Source: Leptoclinus maculatus (taxonomy: Eukaryota > Chordata > Actinopteri > Perciformes > Stichaeidae). Taken from it: DNA of 64,000 nucleotides. Both the position numbers and the translations under genes were made by a program. This document shows positions 27,601 through 36,818 of the stretch, piece after piece. The stretch lies in assembly GCA_032191485.1 (NCBI GenBank), contig JAVDOI010000006.1, forward strand, positions 8,171,556-8,235,555, given 5' to 3'. The notes beneath the pieces are model-generated. The model was not told where the DNA came from. It did not search any database and saw only the letters and a program-made list of their open reading frames with translations. Each line of letters starts with the position of its first letter. The stretch's first letter is position 1.

Positions 27601-30600
27601 TGGCAATGTCTTTTTAATGACTTGTTCTCAAACAAGCTGAAGTAATACCTCCATCCTCTTCTCTCCCTCCCTTTCTCCCTTCACGTCCACAAACCCACAC
27701 TGACTTTCCATCTGGTACAAAGGCGTTCTATGCAGCCAGACAGGATGGTCTTCCCCCTCTATGAGTCATCTCCAAAATCTCCCAGGCTACCGAGTGGGGG
27801 TCTGGCGTGGGCAGGGACAGACTAATAGGAGCCTGGCAAAGTCATCAGTTCAAATGGCTGGAGTGGACAGCTCGAACATGACATACTGACTTGTGGATTA
27901 CCTCACTAACTTCATGTCATGGCAGATATGACAACGCCCACGCAGTTATTCTGCCGTCTCATTTTGTCCGGATATACTGATGTAGTAATCATTTGGCTAT
28001 TATTTTGATTATTGGTTGTATTCATTTAATCATACAGAGTGCAAAATACTGGAGCCGGTTGCAGTTTGTAAGTTCTTTTTAGGTCAGCCTCGTTATAATG
28101 TTTTAGGAAGTGGAGATTTATGCATCACTAAATTACCACAAGTTGCACACATACCACAAGGAGAGGAATTGTTACAGAATATTTACGCCAACATACTTCC
28201 AACTGTAACTGCTGTACAGCTGGCTAGCTTAACTGACAGAAGCATGACAGAGCTAATCTATTTACCAAGAGTAAAGAGTAAAAGAGATAATGGTATACGG
28301 TCGATACATCTGACCTGACACTTAATAAAACGCTGTTATATAATAAAGAGACATTCTTAAATTACATCTTGAAAAAACAAGACAATATACCTCCAATAAG
28401 GAAATATTTGGTCGGTACCATTAGACTAAATGAACAAACAACATTGGGTAGGCTGGTTAGTGTATTTCTACAGTCTGATACTGCAAACTCTGACACACAT
28501 ATCTCTTCATGTATGCATATGCATACATATTGCATAAACATTTGGGATTGATTGTTAAGTTTATTAATCATTTGGCCTCCTGAAACTGTACGTTTTGGCA
28601 GTTACACTGTTAGAGTCACAAATAGCTGCTGCGACCGACACAGCAGGTTTTGGGTATTTTGTTTAGGACATGCATCATAATCTTTATCGTGGTAACCCAC
28701 AGCCATCTGAAGACTGTGTTTTAATGCAGGACTGTTATTGTTCCTCTTCACGTCTACAGACAGACAAGACATCACATTCAATCCAATGATCTGTCTGGCT
28801 CAGTCTGGAGAAAGTTGTAAAGATTTGAAGAAAATACTTTGACCTGCTTGGAGCAATGCACTGATAAGGGTTTTCTTTCATCGTAAGCCATGATCTGTTC
28901 CCTTTTTTATTGTGCTGAACATCTGTTCAAGCTACGTGTGTGTACTTAAACCACTGGATGCCCCAGTGTTTACGTTTGTGTGAGTTTCTATGGACGTATC
29001 TATTTACTGTAAGTACCTCTTCACTGTTGGCCTGGTTCTGGATGAACTTGAAGCCTGCAATGCGCTTCTGGGTGCAGACCACTCCGACATCTTCTGAATG
29101 TTTGCAGTCCGACACTCCAAAGCCATTGGAGTGACACTGAGCCAGGCTCTTCTCACCACCAGAGCAGTGCACATTGTCTAACCAGATACGACCTGGAACA
29201 GAGGCAGAGGCAAAGATTAAAGCAAAGTTTGTTGGTTTGGTTGACCCCTGCTATCACAAATTTGGTCTTCAAAAATAGCCTGACGCATTCTTTCAACAAA
29301 AACCTGCCAAATAAATGTTGTCACTGAAACAGATCATCTGCTGTCCAGCTGGCTGTTCTGAATCAGCCGTGAGGGAAACCACACAACTGTGGCCATGGAA
29401 ACCACCAAAGGACCGCTCATCATTCGGACAGTCTCAACACGTTTGCTGAGGAACATCGCGTTCATACCAAGAAAGTGACTGCATGTTGTACGGTCACGTA
29501 GCCGTCTCCTGGCAGAGAGTTGATTACCTCTGGAACATTTTCATAGTACCAGCCAAAAATCTTCTTGGAGTCTCCAAGTGAGAACCAGCTTGGTCTCAGT
29601 ACACCATTGTCTAAACAAATCTTCCGCATTACCAGTAGTGGTAAATCTGGATTGCTGTGTTAAAACAATAATTTGCAGGCCTTATGGGAATGTAATTCTA
29701 CATGCCAATGAAAAGAACAGCGAGCACAGTGCAGAGGGGAGACATGAATTTTCTGATTTGACTTTTATTGGCCCTTAAAGCCAGCAACTTACCTCCAGCC
29801 ACCCTAGACTCAAAATAAACAAACTGGCAGAGCAGTGTTCCTCAGAACATCTAAATAAAACACATTTTGTGCATTTGTATTTGATCCTGTTTTGAATTGT
29901 AACCTGAAACGGAGTATAGCTTTCACCATTTTCTCATATTTTCTTTTACACAAATTATAGCCGTGTAGCTGGGGCAGCTGAGGAACTGATCAACATCCCT
30001 GCAGGAAAAACGCTCTCATCCAAAAGGGATGTCCTTGTACTTGTTATGTAGTTGTGTCTTCAATTAAAAACATTTAGTGGTTTCTCTCACTGGTGTCATC
30101 ATGATGGGAAATGGAAAATGCTCTTGATCACTTTTATAGCCATGTGTCTCCACCACCAACAACAGAAAAAAGCACAGATAAAAGCAGTTTACATTCACAC
30201 ACTAGCAAACAGCTAGTCTGGGCCTCAAATACTCTCCTTTCAAAATGATTCTATTACAGAGAAAACATCTATCTGACAGGAAAAGACGAACCCGGCCTGC
30301 ACAGCCAGTGCAGGCATATACATCAAACTGCTTCTTGATTGCTTCTTGTAAAAATATTATATGCGTGCAACATTATATTCATGGGGTGTATCACTTCATA
30401 TATGTTATTCTTAAAATTGCTTTAATGGTTGTGTTGCTTTTGGAAAGCAAGAAAAAAAAAAGTGAATTACTTTTGCGTTTGAAGTGGCTGGCTGGATGTG
30501 GCCCAACCCAGTGGGAAAACATGTGCCTTTAACAAGGGACACTGAGTTAATTAACAGCTACCAACTGACATTTACCACCAGCAGCCAGCACACTCACAGC

Positions 30601-31322
30601 GTTGGGAACCTCATCACCGTCTTTACAGGGATGGAGGAATTCATACACGGCAAAGGGAGAGAAGATGAGATTACGTCTTTGTGTCTGGTTTACACACCCA
30701 GTGTTTCCAGTCTCCCCCCCCCCCCCCCCCCCCCCCCCCCTGCCATGCTCAGAGGTGATTGCCGTGTCTCAGTTCTCCTCTAATGGGGAAACCAGTGCCT
30801 GAGGATATTAGCAGTCAGACAGGAGGAAACGTGTACCTCATTCAAGGATTGCCATGGAACATATGAAACAGTTTGAAGCGATACACTGCCTTTGAATGTG
30901 GTTGACCCTCACCTCAGTTCTTAGACAGCTGGATAACATGATTCTGAGATGCTTTTAGGAGGGTTTTGATTATGTAAGACAATGGTAAGATCAATCCCTG
31001 GAAGCCAAAAGATGCTTCTAACAAACTCCAGTTTCTTACCTTCTCCTTTTCCATGCTTGGCCGAGGGCTGCCAGGACTCGGCATCCATGAAGCCGAGCTC
31101 TCTGCACACCACTCGGGCAGCGGATATGGAGAAGTCGTCATCGCACACTGTCCCCCACTCTCCATTGTAGAAAACTTCCACCCGGCCCTCGTAGTGTTTC
31201 CGCTTCACCCCGGCTAGTCGTAGCTGGATTGCGGGGGGGCTGGAGTCTGACTGGCCGTTGCACAGCGTCAACATGCACAGCAAGGTGGAAAACAGACAGT
31301 GGATGGCAACCGGGCGCAGCAT
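4585..31322 (-). CDS. loxl2: Lysyl oxidase homolog 2 (13 coding exons)
   Basis: Coding exons in transcript order: 31322-31040, 29192-29017, 21350-21142, 15769-15553, 14772-14589, 10979-10828, 10741-10574, 8219-8054, 7907-7667, 7263-7148, 6960-6824, 6403-6292, 4655-4585. All phases agree and the total is 743 aa plus TAG (human LOXL2 is 774). The order is a signal peptide (about 1-25), then SRCR domains over about 32-140, 160-285, 298-405 and 408-515, then the lysyl oxidase domain from about 520. The copper ligands H598, H600 and H602 (CHRHYHS) are present. K625 (AEGHK) and Y661 (CWDTY) are 36 residues apart, as in the pair that forms the lysine tyrosylquinone cofactor, so catalysis should be intact. 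The secreted enzyme deaminates lysines of collagen and elastin. SRCR3/4 wording and the r3hcc1 neighbour favour LOXL2 over LOXL3. Introns carry an LTR element, a palindrome and microsatellites. Confidence 0.95.
4847..5160 (+). other. Candidate + strand terminal exon inside the last loxl2 intron
   Basis: A polypyrimidine-CTACAG acceptor just before 4847 is followed by an open frame ending with TAA near 5085 and by AATAAA near 5149. A consensus donor (CAG|GTGAAC) lies at 3119/3120, only 31 bases after the r3hcc1 stop, so this could be an alternative r3hcc1 3' UTR exon. I do not recognise the frame as a protein. It may be chance. Confidence 0.25.
5161..6291. other. Last loxl2 intron, remainder
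   Basis: A/T-rich intronic sequence between the penultimate and last loxl2 exons. I see no exon, repeat or RNA gene beyond the candidate + strand exon already listed. Confidence 0.5.
8220..10573. other. loxl2 intron with a CA microsatellite
   Basis: This is intron sequence between two SRCR4 exons. Apart from the CA tract at 9984-10053 it holds nothing I can name. Confidence 0.5.
9984..10053. repeat. (CA)n microsatellite
   Basis: About 35 uninterrupted CA units in a loxl2 intron. Confidence 0.95.
10980..12700. other. loxl2 intron, 5' to the palindrome
   Basis: This is intron sequence between the two SRCR3 exons. I found no exon-like structure or recognisable element before the A/T-rich block starts near 12.7 kb. 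Confidence 0.5.
12720..14340. repeat. A/T-rich nested palindrome (foldback-like)
   Basis: The right half reads as the reverse complement of the left. Inner arms are 13252-13440 and 13725-13900, sharing a non-simple stretch of about 140 bases that includes GTGGCTGAGGTGGCGACC. Outer arms are about 12890-13130 and 14030-14215, sharing the GTGGGTGGATTTT motif and a GTTTCCAGTTGCTG motif. Both pairs centre near 13.57 kb. Long A or T runs and a TA tract (about 14018-14054) separate the shared blocks. No ORF resembling a transposase is present. It could be a foldback-type DNA element, a local inverted duplication or partly an assembly artefact. Confidence 0.75.
16144..16148 (+). repeat. Target-site duplication, left copy
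   Basis: TGTCA immediately before the 5' LTR is repeated at 19287-19291 immediately after the 3' LTR. Confidence 0.85.
16149..16555 (+). repeat. 5' LTR (407 bp)
   Basis: It starts TG and ends CA with the short inverted ends TGTCAC/GTGACA. A TATATA box lies at about 16276-16281 and an ATTAAA poly(A) signal near 16475. Compared with the 3' LTR it has one fewer copy of a 16-base unit (TTTGCCTTTTTGTCAC) and one visible substitution (ATACTCC versus ATAGTCC). Confidence 0.9.
16558..16567 (+). promoter_or_regulatory. Putative self-primer binding site
   Basis: ACGATCTCAC, two bases after the 5' LTR, is the exact reverse complement of GTGAGATCGT at 16307-16316 inside the LTR. The latter lies about 30 bases after the TATA box, where the RNA should begin. 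This is the arrangement used by Tf1-type elements, whose own RNA 5' end primes reverse transcription. I see no conventional TGG tRNA primer site. Confidence 0.6.
16569..18773 (+). CDS. 734-codon proline-rich repeat ORF of the LTR element
   Basis: One uninterrupted ORF starts 13 bases after the 5' LTR. Residues about 1-90 contain two copies of a module with FWGTxLARGGPLSxQKAN and may be a gag remnant. The rest is a series of tandem arrays: PQRSP(F/V)PAG (9 aa, about 16 copies), PTPAPRVLSAVR (12 aa, about 5), DPQPLEPCSPA (11 aa, about 14), PQSGSPEPRP (10 aa, 7), GRPPELLGPEQLRQS (15 aa, 5) and a final Pro-rich 45-base unit (about 4). No enzymatic motif is visible. The frame stays open through hundreds of repeat units, with long open frames on the - strand too, a by-product of repeat composition. 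Function is unknown; a structural, RNA-packaging role is only a guess. Confidence 0.6.
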   Translation: MQDSADQFWGTRLARGGPLSVQKANRELSRLSTPKRTMADSADHWLVHVAPHPSVQFWGTHLARGGPLSLQKANLELSCLFTPKRQRRRKGQTPVPTGPQRSPFPAGPQRSPFPAGPQRSPFPAGPQRSPFPAGPQRSPFPAGPQRSPFPAGPQRSPVPAGPQRSPVPAGPQRSPVPAGPQRSPVPAGPQRSPVPAGPQRSPFPAGPQRSPVPAGPQRSPVPAGPQRSPVPAGPQRSPVPVSTRPQPTPAPRVLSAVRPTPAPRVLSAVRPTPAPRVLSAVRPTPAPRVLSAVRPTPAPRVLSAVRPTPAVFSAPQQSPVPAAAASVPQRPSVPDPQPLEPCSPADPQPLEPCSPADPQSLEPCSPADPQPLEPCSPADPQPLEPCSPADPQPLEPCSPADPQPLEPCSPADPQPLEPCSPADPQPLEPCSPADPQPLEPCSPADPQPLEPCSPADPQPLEPCSPADPQPLETCSPADPQPLEACSPAEPQSPQSGSPEPRPPQSGSPEPRPPQSGSPEPRPPQSGSPEPRPPQSGSPEPRPPQSGSPEPRPPQSGSPEPRPELQCSQSDPPEILGPEPFCPSGRPPELLGPEQLRQSGRPPELLGPEQLRQSGRPPELLGPEQLRQSGRPPELLGPEQLRQSGRPPELLGPEQLRQSGRPPEVLRPDPSFPSDRPPARPPEPCGRLDPAVPPPDPLHPPYSVLSRPSSGPPPPTLFGVEPSLLRTPSTHPMWC
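18851..18863 (+). promoter_or_regulatory. Polypurine tract of the LTR element
   Basis: GAGGGGGGGG followed by TAC directly precedes the 3' LTR, the expected site for second-strand priming. Confidence 0.7.
18864..19286 (+). repeat. 3' LTR (423 bp)
   Basis: It matches the 5' LTR nearly throughout, with one extra 16-base unit in the TTTGCCTTTTTGTCAC array. It ends GTGACA and is followed by the target duplication. Confidence 0.9.
20028..20096 (+). CDS. Possible signal-peptide exon, nested in loxl2 intron
   Basis: ATG opens a 23-codon frame, charged at first (STNTIKIK) and then strongly hydrophobic (VLCLAFILLYY), typical of a secretory signal. It ends exactly at a good donor (CCG|GTAAGC) in phase 0. 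No convincing second exon was found: the acceptor near 20222 would give only about 11 more codons. It may be a small secreted-protein gene antisense to loxl2 or chance. Confidence 0.2.
21351..29016. other. Large loxl2 intron
   Basis: I found no loxl2 exon or confident gene in these 7.7 kb. It contains the GT tract at 24591-24650. Open frames of 100-166 codons on the - strand (23203-23631, 23837-24337) lack recognisable motifs. The 23.2-23.6 kb part has an LTR-like base pattern, but no paired copy is present. Confidence 0.5.
24591..24650. repeat. (TG)n microsatellite
   Basis: About 30 uninterrupted TG units in a loxl2 intron. Confidence 0.95.
29193..31039. other. First coding intron of loxl2
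   Basis: This is intron between the two SRCR1 exons. It contains a 27-base C run at 30714-30740; no other element is recognised. Confidence 0.5.
30714..30740. repeat. Poly(C) tract, 27 bases
   Basis: An uninterrupted C run in a loxl2 intron. The length is likely imprecise in any assembly. Confidence 0.9.
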
Positions 31323-31744
31323 GATGCAGGGCGAGGGAGGAAAGAACAGTGATCTAGGGGAGATAATAAGACAAAAGACGGTAAGCGTCTGTAATAGAAG
31401 CGGTACTGAACGATGCTTTTTTTTTGGATCATTTTCAAATTCCAAAGAGTTAAACTGAGGGCTGTACGTTGCAGAGGCAGACAGTAATGTGTGGTGTGTG
31501 GTAGTTTTGTCCATAATTTGAGCGAGTGAGCTCTTGCAGTACAAAGTCTTGTGCAGTAACAGTTTATATTGGCCATCATCAGGCACCCAGAGACCCCTCA
31601 CTGGCCTCTATGCAACCCACCACAGTTGTACAATGTGTATTAAGTAAACAGTGAAACTACATTTGACTGTCAATAAGAGAGAGAAGAAGGAGAATTTTTG
31701 AAAAGTTTGGTTGAGAATAAAGGGTTATGTTGCTGAGACAAGGA

Positions 31745-31747
<3 letters not shown>

Positions 31748-31780
<33 letters not shown>
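31748..31780. repeat. (TC)n microsatellite
   Basis: About 16 TC units upstream of the first loxl2 coding exon, within its first intron. Confidence 0.9.
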
Positions 31781-31785
<5 letters not shown>

Positions 31786-32990
31786 GACAGCCTAATGGAG
31801 AGCAAATGTGGGCTCCTGCAGGGTGGGGTGCTGGCCTGCTCGTGTATATCTGCTGATCTGTGCCTGGAGGCTGCACAATTGAGGTTCAGAGGGAAAGCTG
31901 ACTCCGCCTTGATATTTCATGGCAAACCATGAAAGTTTCAACGGAGGGACCAACAGCCCCCGGGGAGGAATTTTCCTGGAGGAAAAGGGAGGGAAGGAAG
32001 ACAGTGAAAGTCAGGAGACCTCCACGTCTTTAGTGTGTTTTAAGAGGAGGAAGAGGGAGGTTCACGTTGCCGTCATAGCAACAGCCAAACAAACACTCCT
32101 GAAGTACACAGTCAATAAATTGTGAGACTGTGCGAGAGACGTCACTTGTGATCATCCGAAACATCTGGTTTATCTCCTCATGAATGTTCAGCAGGAGGAA
32201 GGAGCTACTTTAATTTGGCCTTTAGACAGGCAGCGTGTCCATTCTCACAGCACTTAGGAGTGAATGAATCAACGATGTGTGTGCTTTAGATTAGAGTCCA
32301 TCAGAGTTCAGAGTTCTGAATAAACATCACTCCAGTCAGCATGTGTCAACTCAACATACCCTCTTGTGAAAAACCAACACTGATATGTATGTTCTGGATC
32401 ATACTGCAAGACCAGTGGAGACAGACCCACCTCCTACAGAGGTTCACAACACTTTCTCAGAAACTTGACTTATATTGACAGCAGATTGCAAATGGAGAGT
32501 TCAACATCGTAGAAAATGCAAAACATGTAGTCTTGAACGACCAGGGCCAAACAATAAGTGAAAGCTGCCTGGAAAATTCTAAATCCAACATGCTGCATTT
32601 ATTTATTGCTTTCTCAGTCAGAGCCAGAGCTCTTGAATAGTCTATTGTTCAATTCAGAAAAGCACAAATCAACCATCAAGTCTAAGTTAAGCCTTGGCCA
32701 GCACAGATCCAAATTTTCACAGGAGTGTCAAAAGAAAGTCCTCATCCTGAGTCAGAGGAGTCCTGCAGCTACTTCAGGAATTTCGTCCAATGTCAGCACC
32801 AGAGTAAGGCATACATTGCAGAGTAATGCTAATTCCTTTTAGATTTGGGTTATTGTTAAGGTATTATGACACGTCAACACACTGTAGTAGGCCGTGTTCA
32901 GATTAATCTAACTTTAAGACACTTAAATAAATAACAGCCATTGGATGTAAAATAAAACGCAATTAGTGAAAGGTGAAAGGAAACACTTAC

Positions 32991-33260
32991 TTTGACAGAC
33001 GAAGTAAAAACGGTGCACACTTTCCAAGACGCAGACGTTTTTTGGAGATGATGAGATGTGAAGCAGCGGTTCTTTGTCCCTTTAGTACTCTTCCTAGCCG
33101 TCTTCCCTGCGCCCCTCACAGCTGGCCGCGCGCTACCGTCCCACTTCTACCGTCCCACTTCTCACCACGCAGAGCAGCCAATGAGAGGCCGCCTCAGCAT
33201 CCTGGACCCGCCCTCTCTGGCCCAATCACCAGAGTTACAAAAGCACAGTGCATGAGACCT
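32991..33260 (-). promoter_or_regulatory. loxl2: loxl2 noncoding first exon and promoter
   Basis: On the - strand a consensus donor (AAA|GTAAGT) ends an exon at 32991. It pairs with an acceptor (CCCCTAG) just before 31353, 31 bases upstream of the loxl2 ATG. Upstream, 33100-33260 is locally G+C-rich and contains CCAAT-box motifs in both orientations (AGCCAATGAG near 33176, CCCAATCACC near 33221), with no clear TATA. A noncoding first exon agrees with mammalian LOXL2. Confidence 0.55.
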
Positions 33261-34984
33261 ATCATGCAACGTTATGCAAAGTTAAATTTACTGGCATCTC
33301 ATGCTTTAAAAGTGAGACTGGCACTCTAGTTAATAGATGATTGACTTCTGTGGAACTTTGGTTATTCATTTATGAATATGTATATGTAATGTACTTTTTA
33401 CACTTATTTTTCAAGTTTGAGGATACAATATTTTTTATATTCAAATTGAATCAAGTGACTGTTGTAACATAAATGTTGTGATTTAACTGAAAATAAACAC
33501 TAGATTCTACTGTTCTCCTGTCCATAGACTGCATGTACAAAATGTACCATTTCCAGCAAACAAGCTCAGTCAAGTCCACTGGATTTCTTCTTATCATGGT
33601 ATGGCTGACAGGACTGCAGACAAGGTGTGGCTGATAAAACAAGTCAGATAGATAGGCAGATATTTTCTTAAGTGTTTGAGAATAAAATCAATGATAAAAG
33701 AATAATGTTCATATTTTCACAATGGAGAACCAATTTGACCCTGGATCCTGCTCAGCTGTAGGGGAGCCCCAGATGCAACCAGGCAATAAATATAAATGAT
33801 ATATGCGAAACAAAGCCTTCTAGACTAACTAACTGCATATGTCTAAACCTTTCCGACTGATCTGTCAGAATAAACTCTATTTAGAGTCCCATCAGAAACT
33901 GCCCTGTGTTTGTGGTACTGGGCCGTTTAAGGACACCACCATGTGGTGAGGGAGGTTCCAACTAATTTGTACAATGTGTCAATGCAATTAAGAACATAAA
34001 CATTGAAGCCATGTAATAACAGGCAATTCTTAAATTTACAAGGGCTGTCCTCGACCAAAGAAATTCTTAGTCAACTAACACTCATACGATTTTGACAGTT
34101 AATTTATTTGTTGATTTAATTGACAGATATGGAAAACCTAGTTTTTTTCACTAAGAGTCACACAAAATCACCATTTTAATTATTGTGTTTACTAAAGATG
34201 TGCTCATAGGTTTCTTAGAAATAAGTTATTCTGCATAATAAAAATGACTAATCGACAAAAGAAATCTTAGTCGACTAAGACCTAAACAAGCGATTAGTTG
34301 ACTAAATGACTGAAATATAAAGAAAATTACTAGAATTAGACTGAACATTTTTGACTAACATCATCCAACCTTACTACCATCTGAAGCTTTTCTAGGCTTC
34401 TACACCTCCTTCATTCAATGGTCATCATTTCATTTTCATCTTTTTTAAAATGTTGAGTGAACATCATTAACCTGTTGTGGATTGTAAAGTAAAGAATACC
34501 AGCAGTCCGTCCGTCCTTCTGTTAAACGGATCCACTATATAGTTAACTGTTTAATGCTGGCAGAGGTGAATATTGAAATGGTTAAATAACAGGCGGCTGC
34601 TCGCAAAATCACTGACACGCCACCATTGTGGACCACGCCATAAGACCAGAGACTGTTTTGCTCATACATTTGGTACGTATGACTACATTGTTATAATTGT
34701 TCATTTTGACTGCTGGAGGAAACTGCAGCCTCTTGACCCACAATCAAAATGCCACTAATGACATGTCTGTAAAAAGCAACAGGACATTGGCTGCGAGCAT
34801 AAAAACAGGGATGAAATTTGGTTTCTGGCTTGCCTGTAGGAATGAACACTGGCCGAGTTTGCTTCTGTTTTGGTTCATCACTGCAGTGATAGTGGCTTCA
34901 GGAACAACAAAGACATTATGTGCTTTCGACTTGTTATCTTTTCCGCTTAAATGATTCAGGCAGACGAGTAAATATATTACATTT
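33261..34984. other. Intergenic region between loxl2 and tacc1
   Basis: A/T-rich sequence between the loxl2 promoter and the tacc1 3' end. The only element I can suggest is the repeat at 34028-34330. The short ORFs here are not recognisable. Confidence 0.5.
34028..34330. repeat. Probable short DNA-transposon remnant (hAT-like)
   Basis: The left end reads AGGGCTGTCCTCGACC and is followed by AGTCAACTAAC. The right part carries inverted forms such as CTTAGTCGACTAAG and GATTAGTTGACTAAATG. Internally inverted TAGTCGACTAA-type blocks and an AGGGCTG end are typical of small non-autonomous hAT elements in fish. Target duplications were not resolved. Confidence 0.4.
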
Positions 34985-36818
34985 TAACCATTTATTCAGG
35001 AATTCACAAAATATAGCCATTCACATACAATCTGAGTATACTTAATTCTTCAATTTTACAAATATTAAGAACAATATTCTTTTCATAAAGTATAAAATTT
35101 ACACATATTGTACTGTAACAATGTATTTGCATCGAAAATCACCTTCAGACTAATGTAACACCACTATAATAGGACACAGAGTCACACTGAAACTCATGTC
35201 ATTTTACAAGGACATTTGGCAATTGATTGTGCTGACGTGAAACAAGGCTTCCACAGAAGAATCTGTCCTTTATATCTGAAACTTGTGCGTTCCCTCAAGT
35301 TTAATCAGACCAGAAAATGCTGATGCTAGCAATGAGGATATTATTATTATTATTATTATTATATATTACTGATGAACTCTCTGGTTGCTAAATCACAGAC
35401 TTTCAACTTTACTGCAAACTCATTATTACTCACTGTTCAGGATGTTTTTGATCATAAAATATTTATACTTTGTATACAGAACACTTTGGCCACAATGTTT
35501 GGAAACAACGGCATGGAGCAACCAAGCAAACTATATATTTTTTTACAAAATAGACTAAATAAAGGCACACCAGTAACATTTGGGCTCACACAAAATATGA
35601 ATACAGTCCAAAAACATGGCAACAACAGAATGTTTCTAACTTTCGGACTAACGCAGAACAAGAAAATGGTTTAATATTACAGTATAATAAGAGCAAAGTG
35701 TCATCACCGTCAAACCATCATCAAATGAATAAGATACTATGGAACAGAATCTAAGATTCTCTTAAGTGCTCTTCATATTTAACAATCGCAGAGATTTATG
35801 GTAGGCAAAATGTCAAAACTCTGTGGTTTAACTGCATAACTGAGGACTTCACCACACACTTGTACATATATGAAACACAGACAAACAAACTCAAAGGCAA
35901 CTTAAGAAATACTATATAAAGCATATAAGTAATATTACTTACCTTATAGTTAATTTGCTGATGAAAGAAGATCTAAGAACTAAACTGTCTATATCACAAA
36001 ACAAATGGCAGCAAGACATTTTTCTATAGGCCAGGAAACGAATACACAAGGACCAGTTTAGTCACTCAACAGAGAAGACGGTATCATCTACACAGTTAAA
36101 GGTATAATATGTAGTCAAAGAACGGGCCAGAACACCCTGATTATTGGCTGGGGGTCACATCCCCAATGTGGGGTCCAAAAGCTCTTTGCTGACGCCCAGA
36201 AGAGCAAAATAAGACGAAAAGAGAAAATACAGGCAGAGGACAGGGTTTCTGCAGGTATGGACACCGCAACACACTTCTAGTGGTTCATAAGTGATGGTTG
36301 AGAGGCATTATTTTTGTATCAGTTGCATATTATACCTTTAATTACAGTGTAGACACACTGTGTTAAAAGATGTCTGTGCTGTGTGACCACATCGTCTTTC
36401 CCTTAGTTCCAACGTTATTTCCAACAGTTTTGTGCTCAACACACTGTATGAAACAGAAATGTAAATACTTTGTCGTAGAACAAATGCACAGTTAAAGGTG
36501 GATGAATCTTTGAACAATAAAATGAGGCTTTACTGTAAATCTTTTGCCAAATATCAATAAATCTCCTTCAAAATTATTAAAATATACCTCATGATAACTC
36601 TGTGCTTCTTCAACTGCCACGACATGATTAACACTATGAAAAACGATTGCTCTGGCTTCATATTTCAGTCTGAGAAGAGCAACCATCTGCATTTCAAATG
36701 TTGTTGCTTTTTTATAAACATGTACGCAGGGGGAGAGAAAGAGGTTGAAAGTGTGCTTAAATGTGATCATGTACAGTATTTACATCAATGCCGCAGTGAG
36801 AGTTTGATTAAAGGCCTC
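34985..36818 (-). other. tacc1: Probable tacc1 3' UTR
   Basis: The region has no exon or ORF of interest and is A/T-rich. The - strand carries AATAAA near 34991, about 1.8 kb after the tacc1 stop. A long 3' UTR is the simplest reading, but no transcript evidence is available here. Confidence 0.4.
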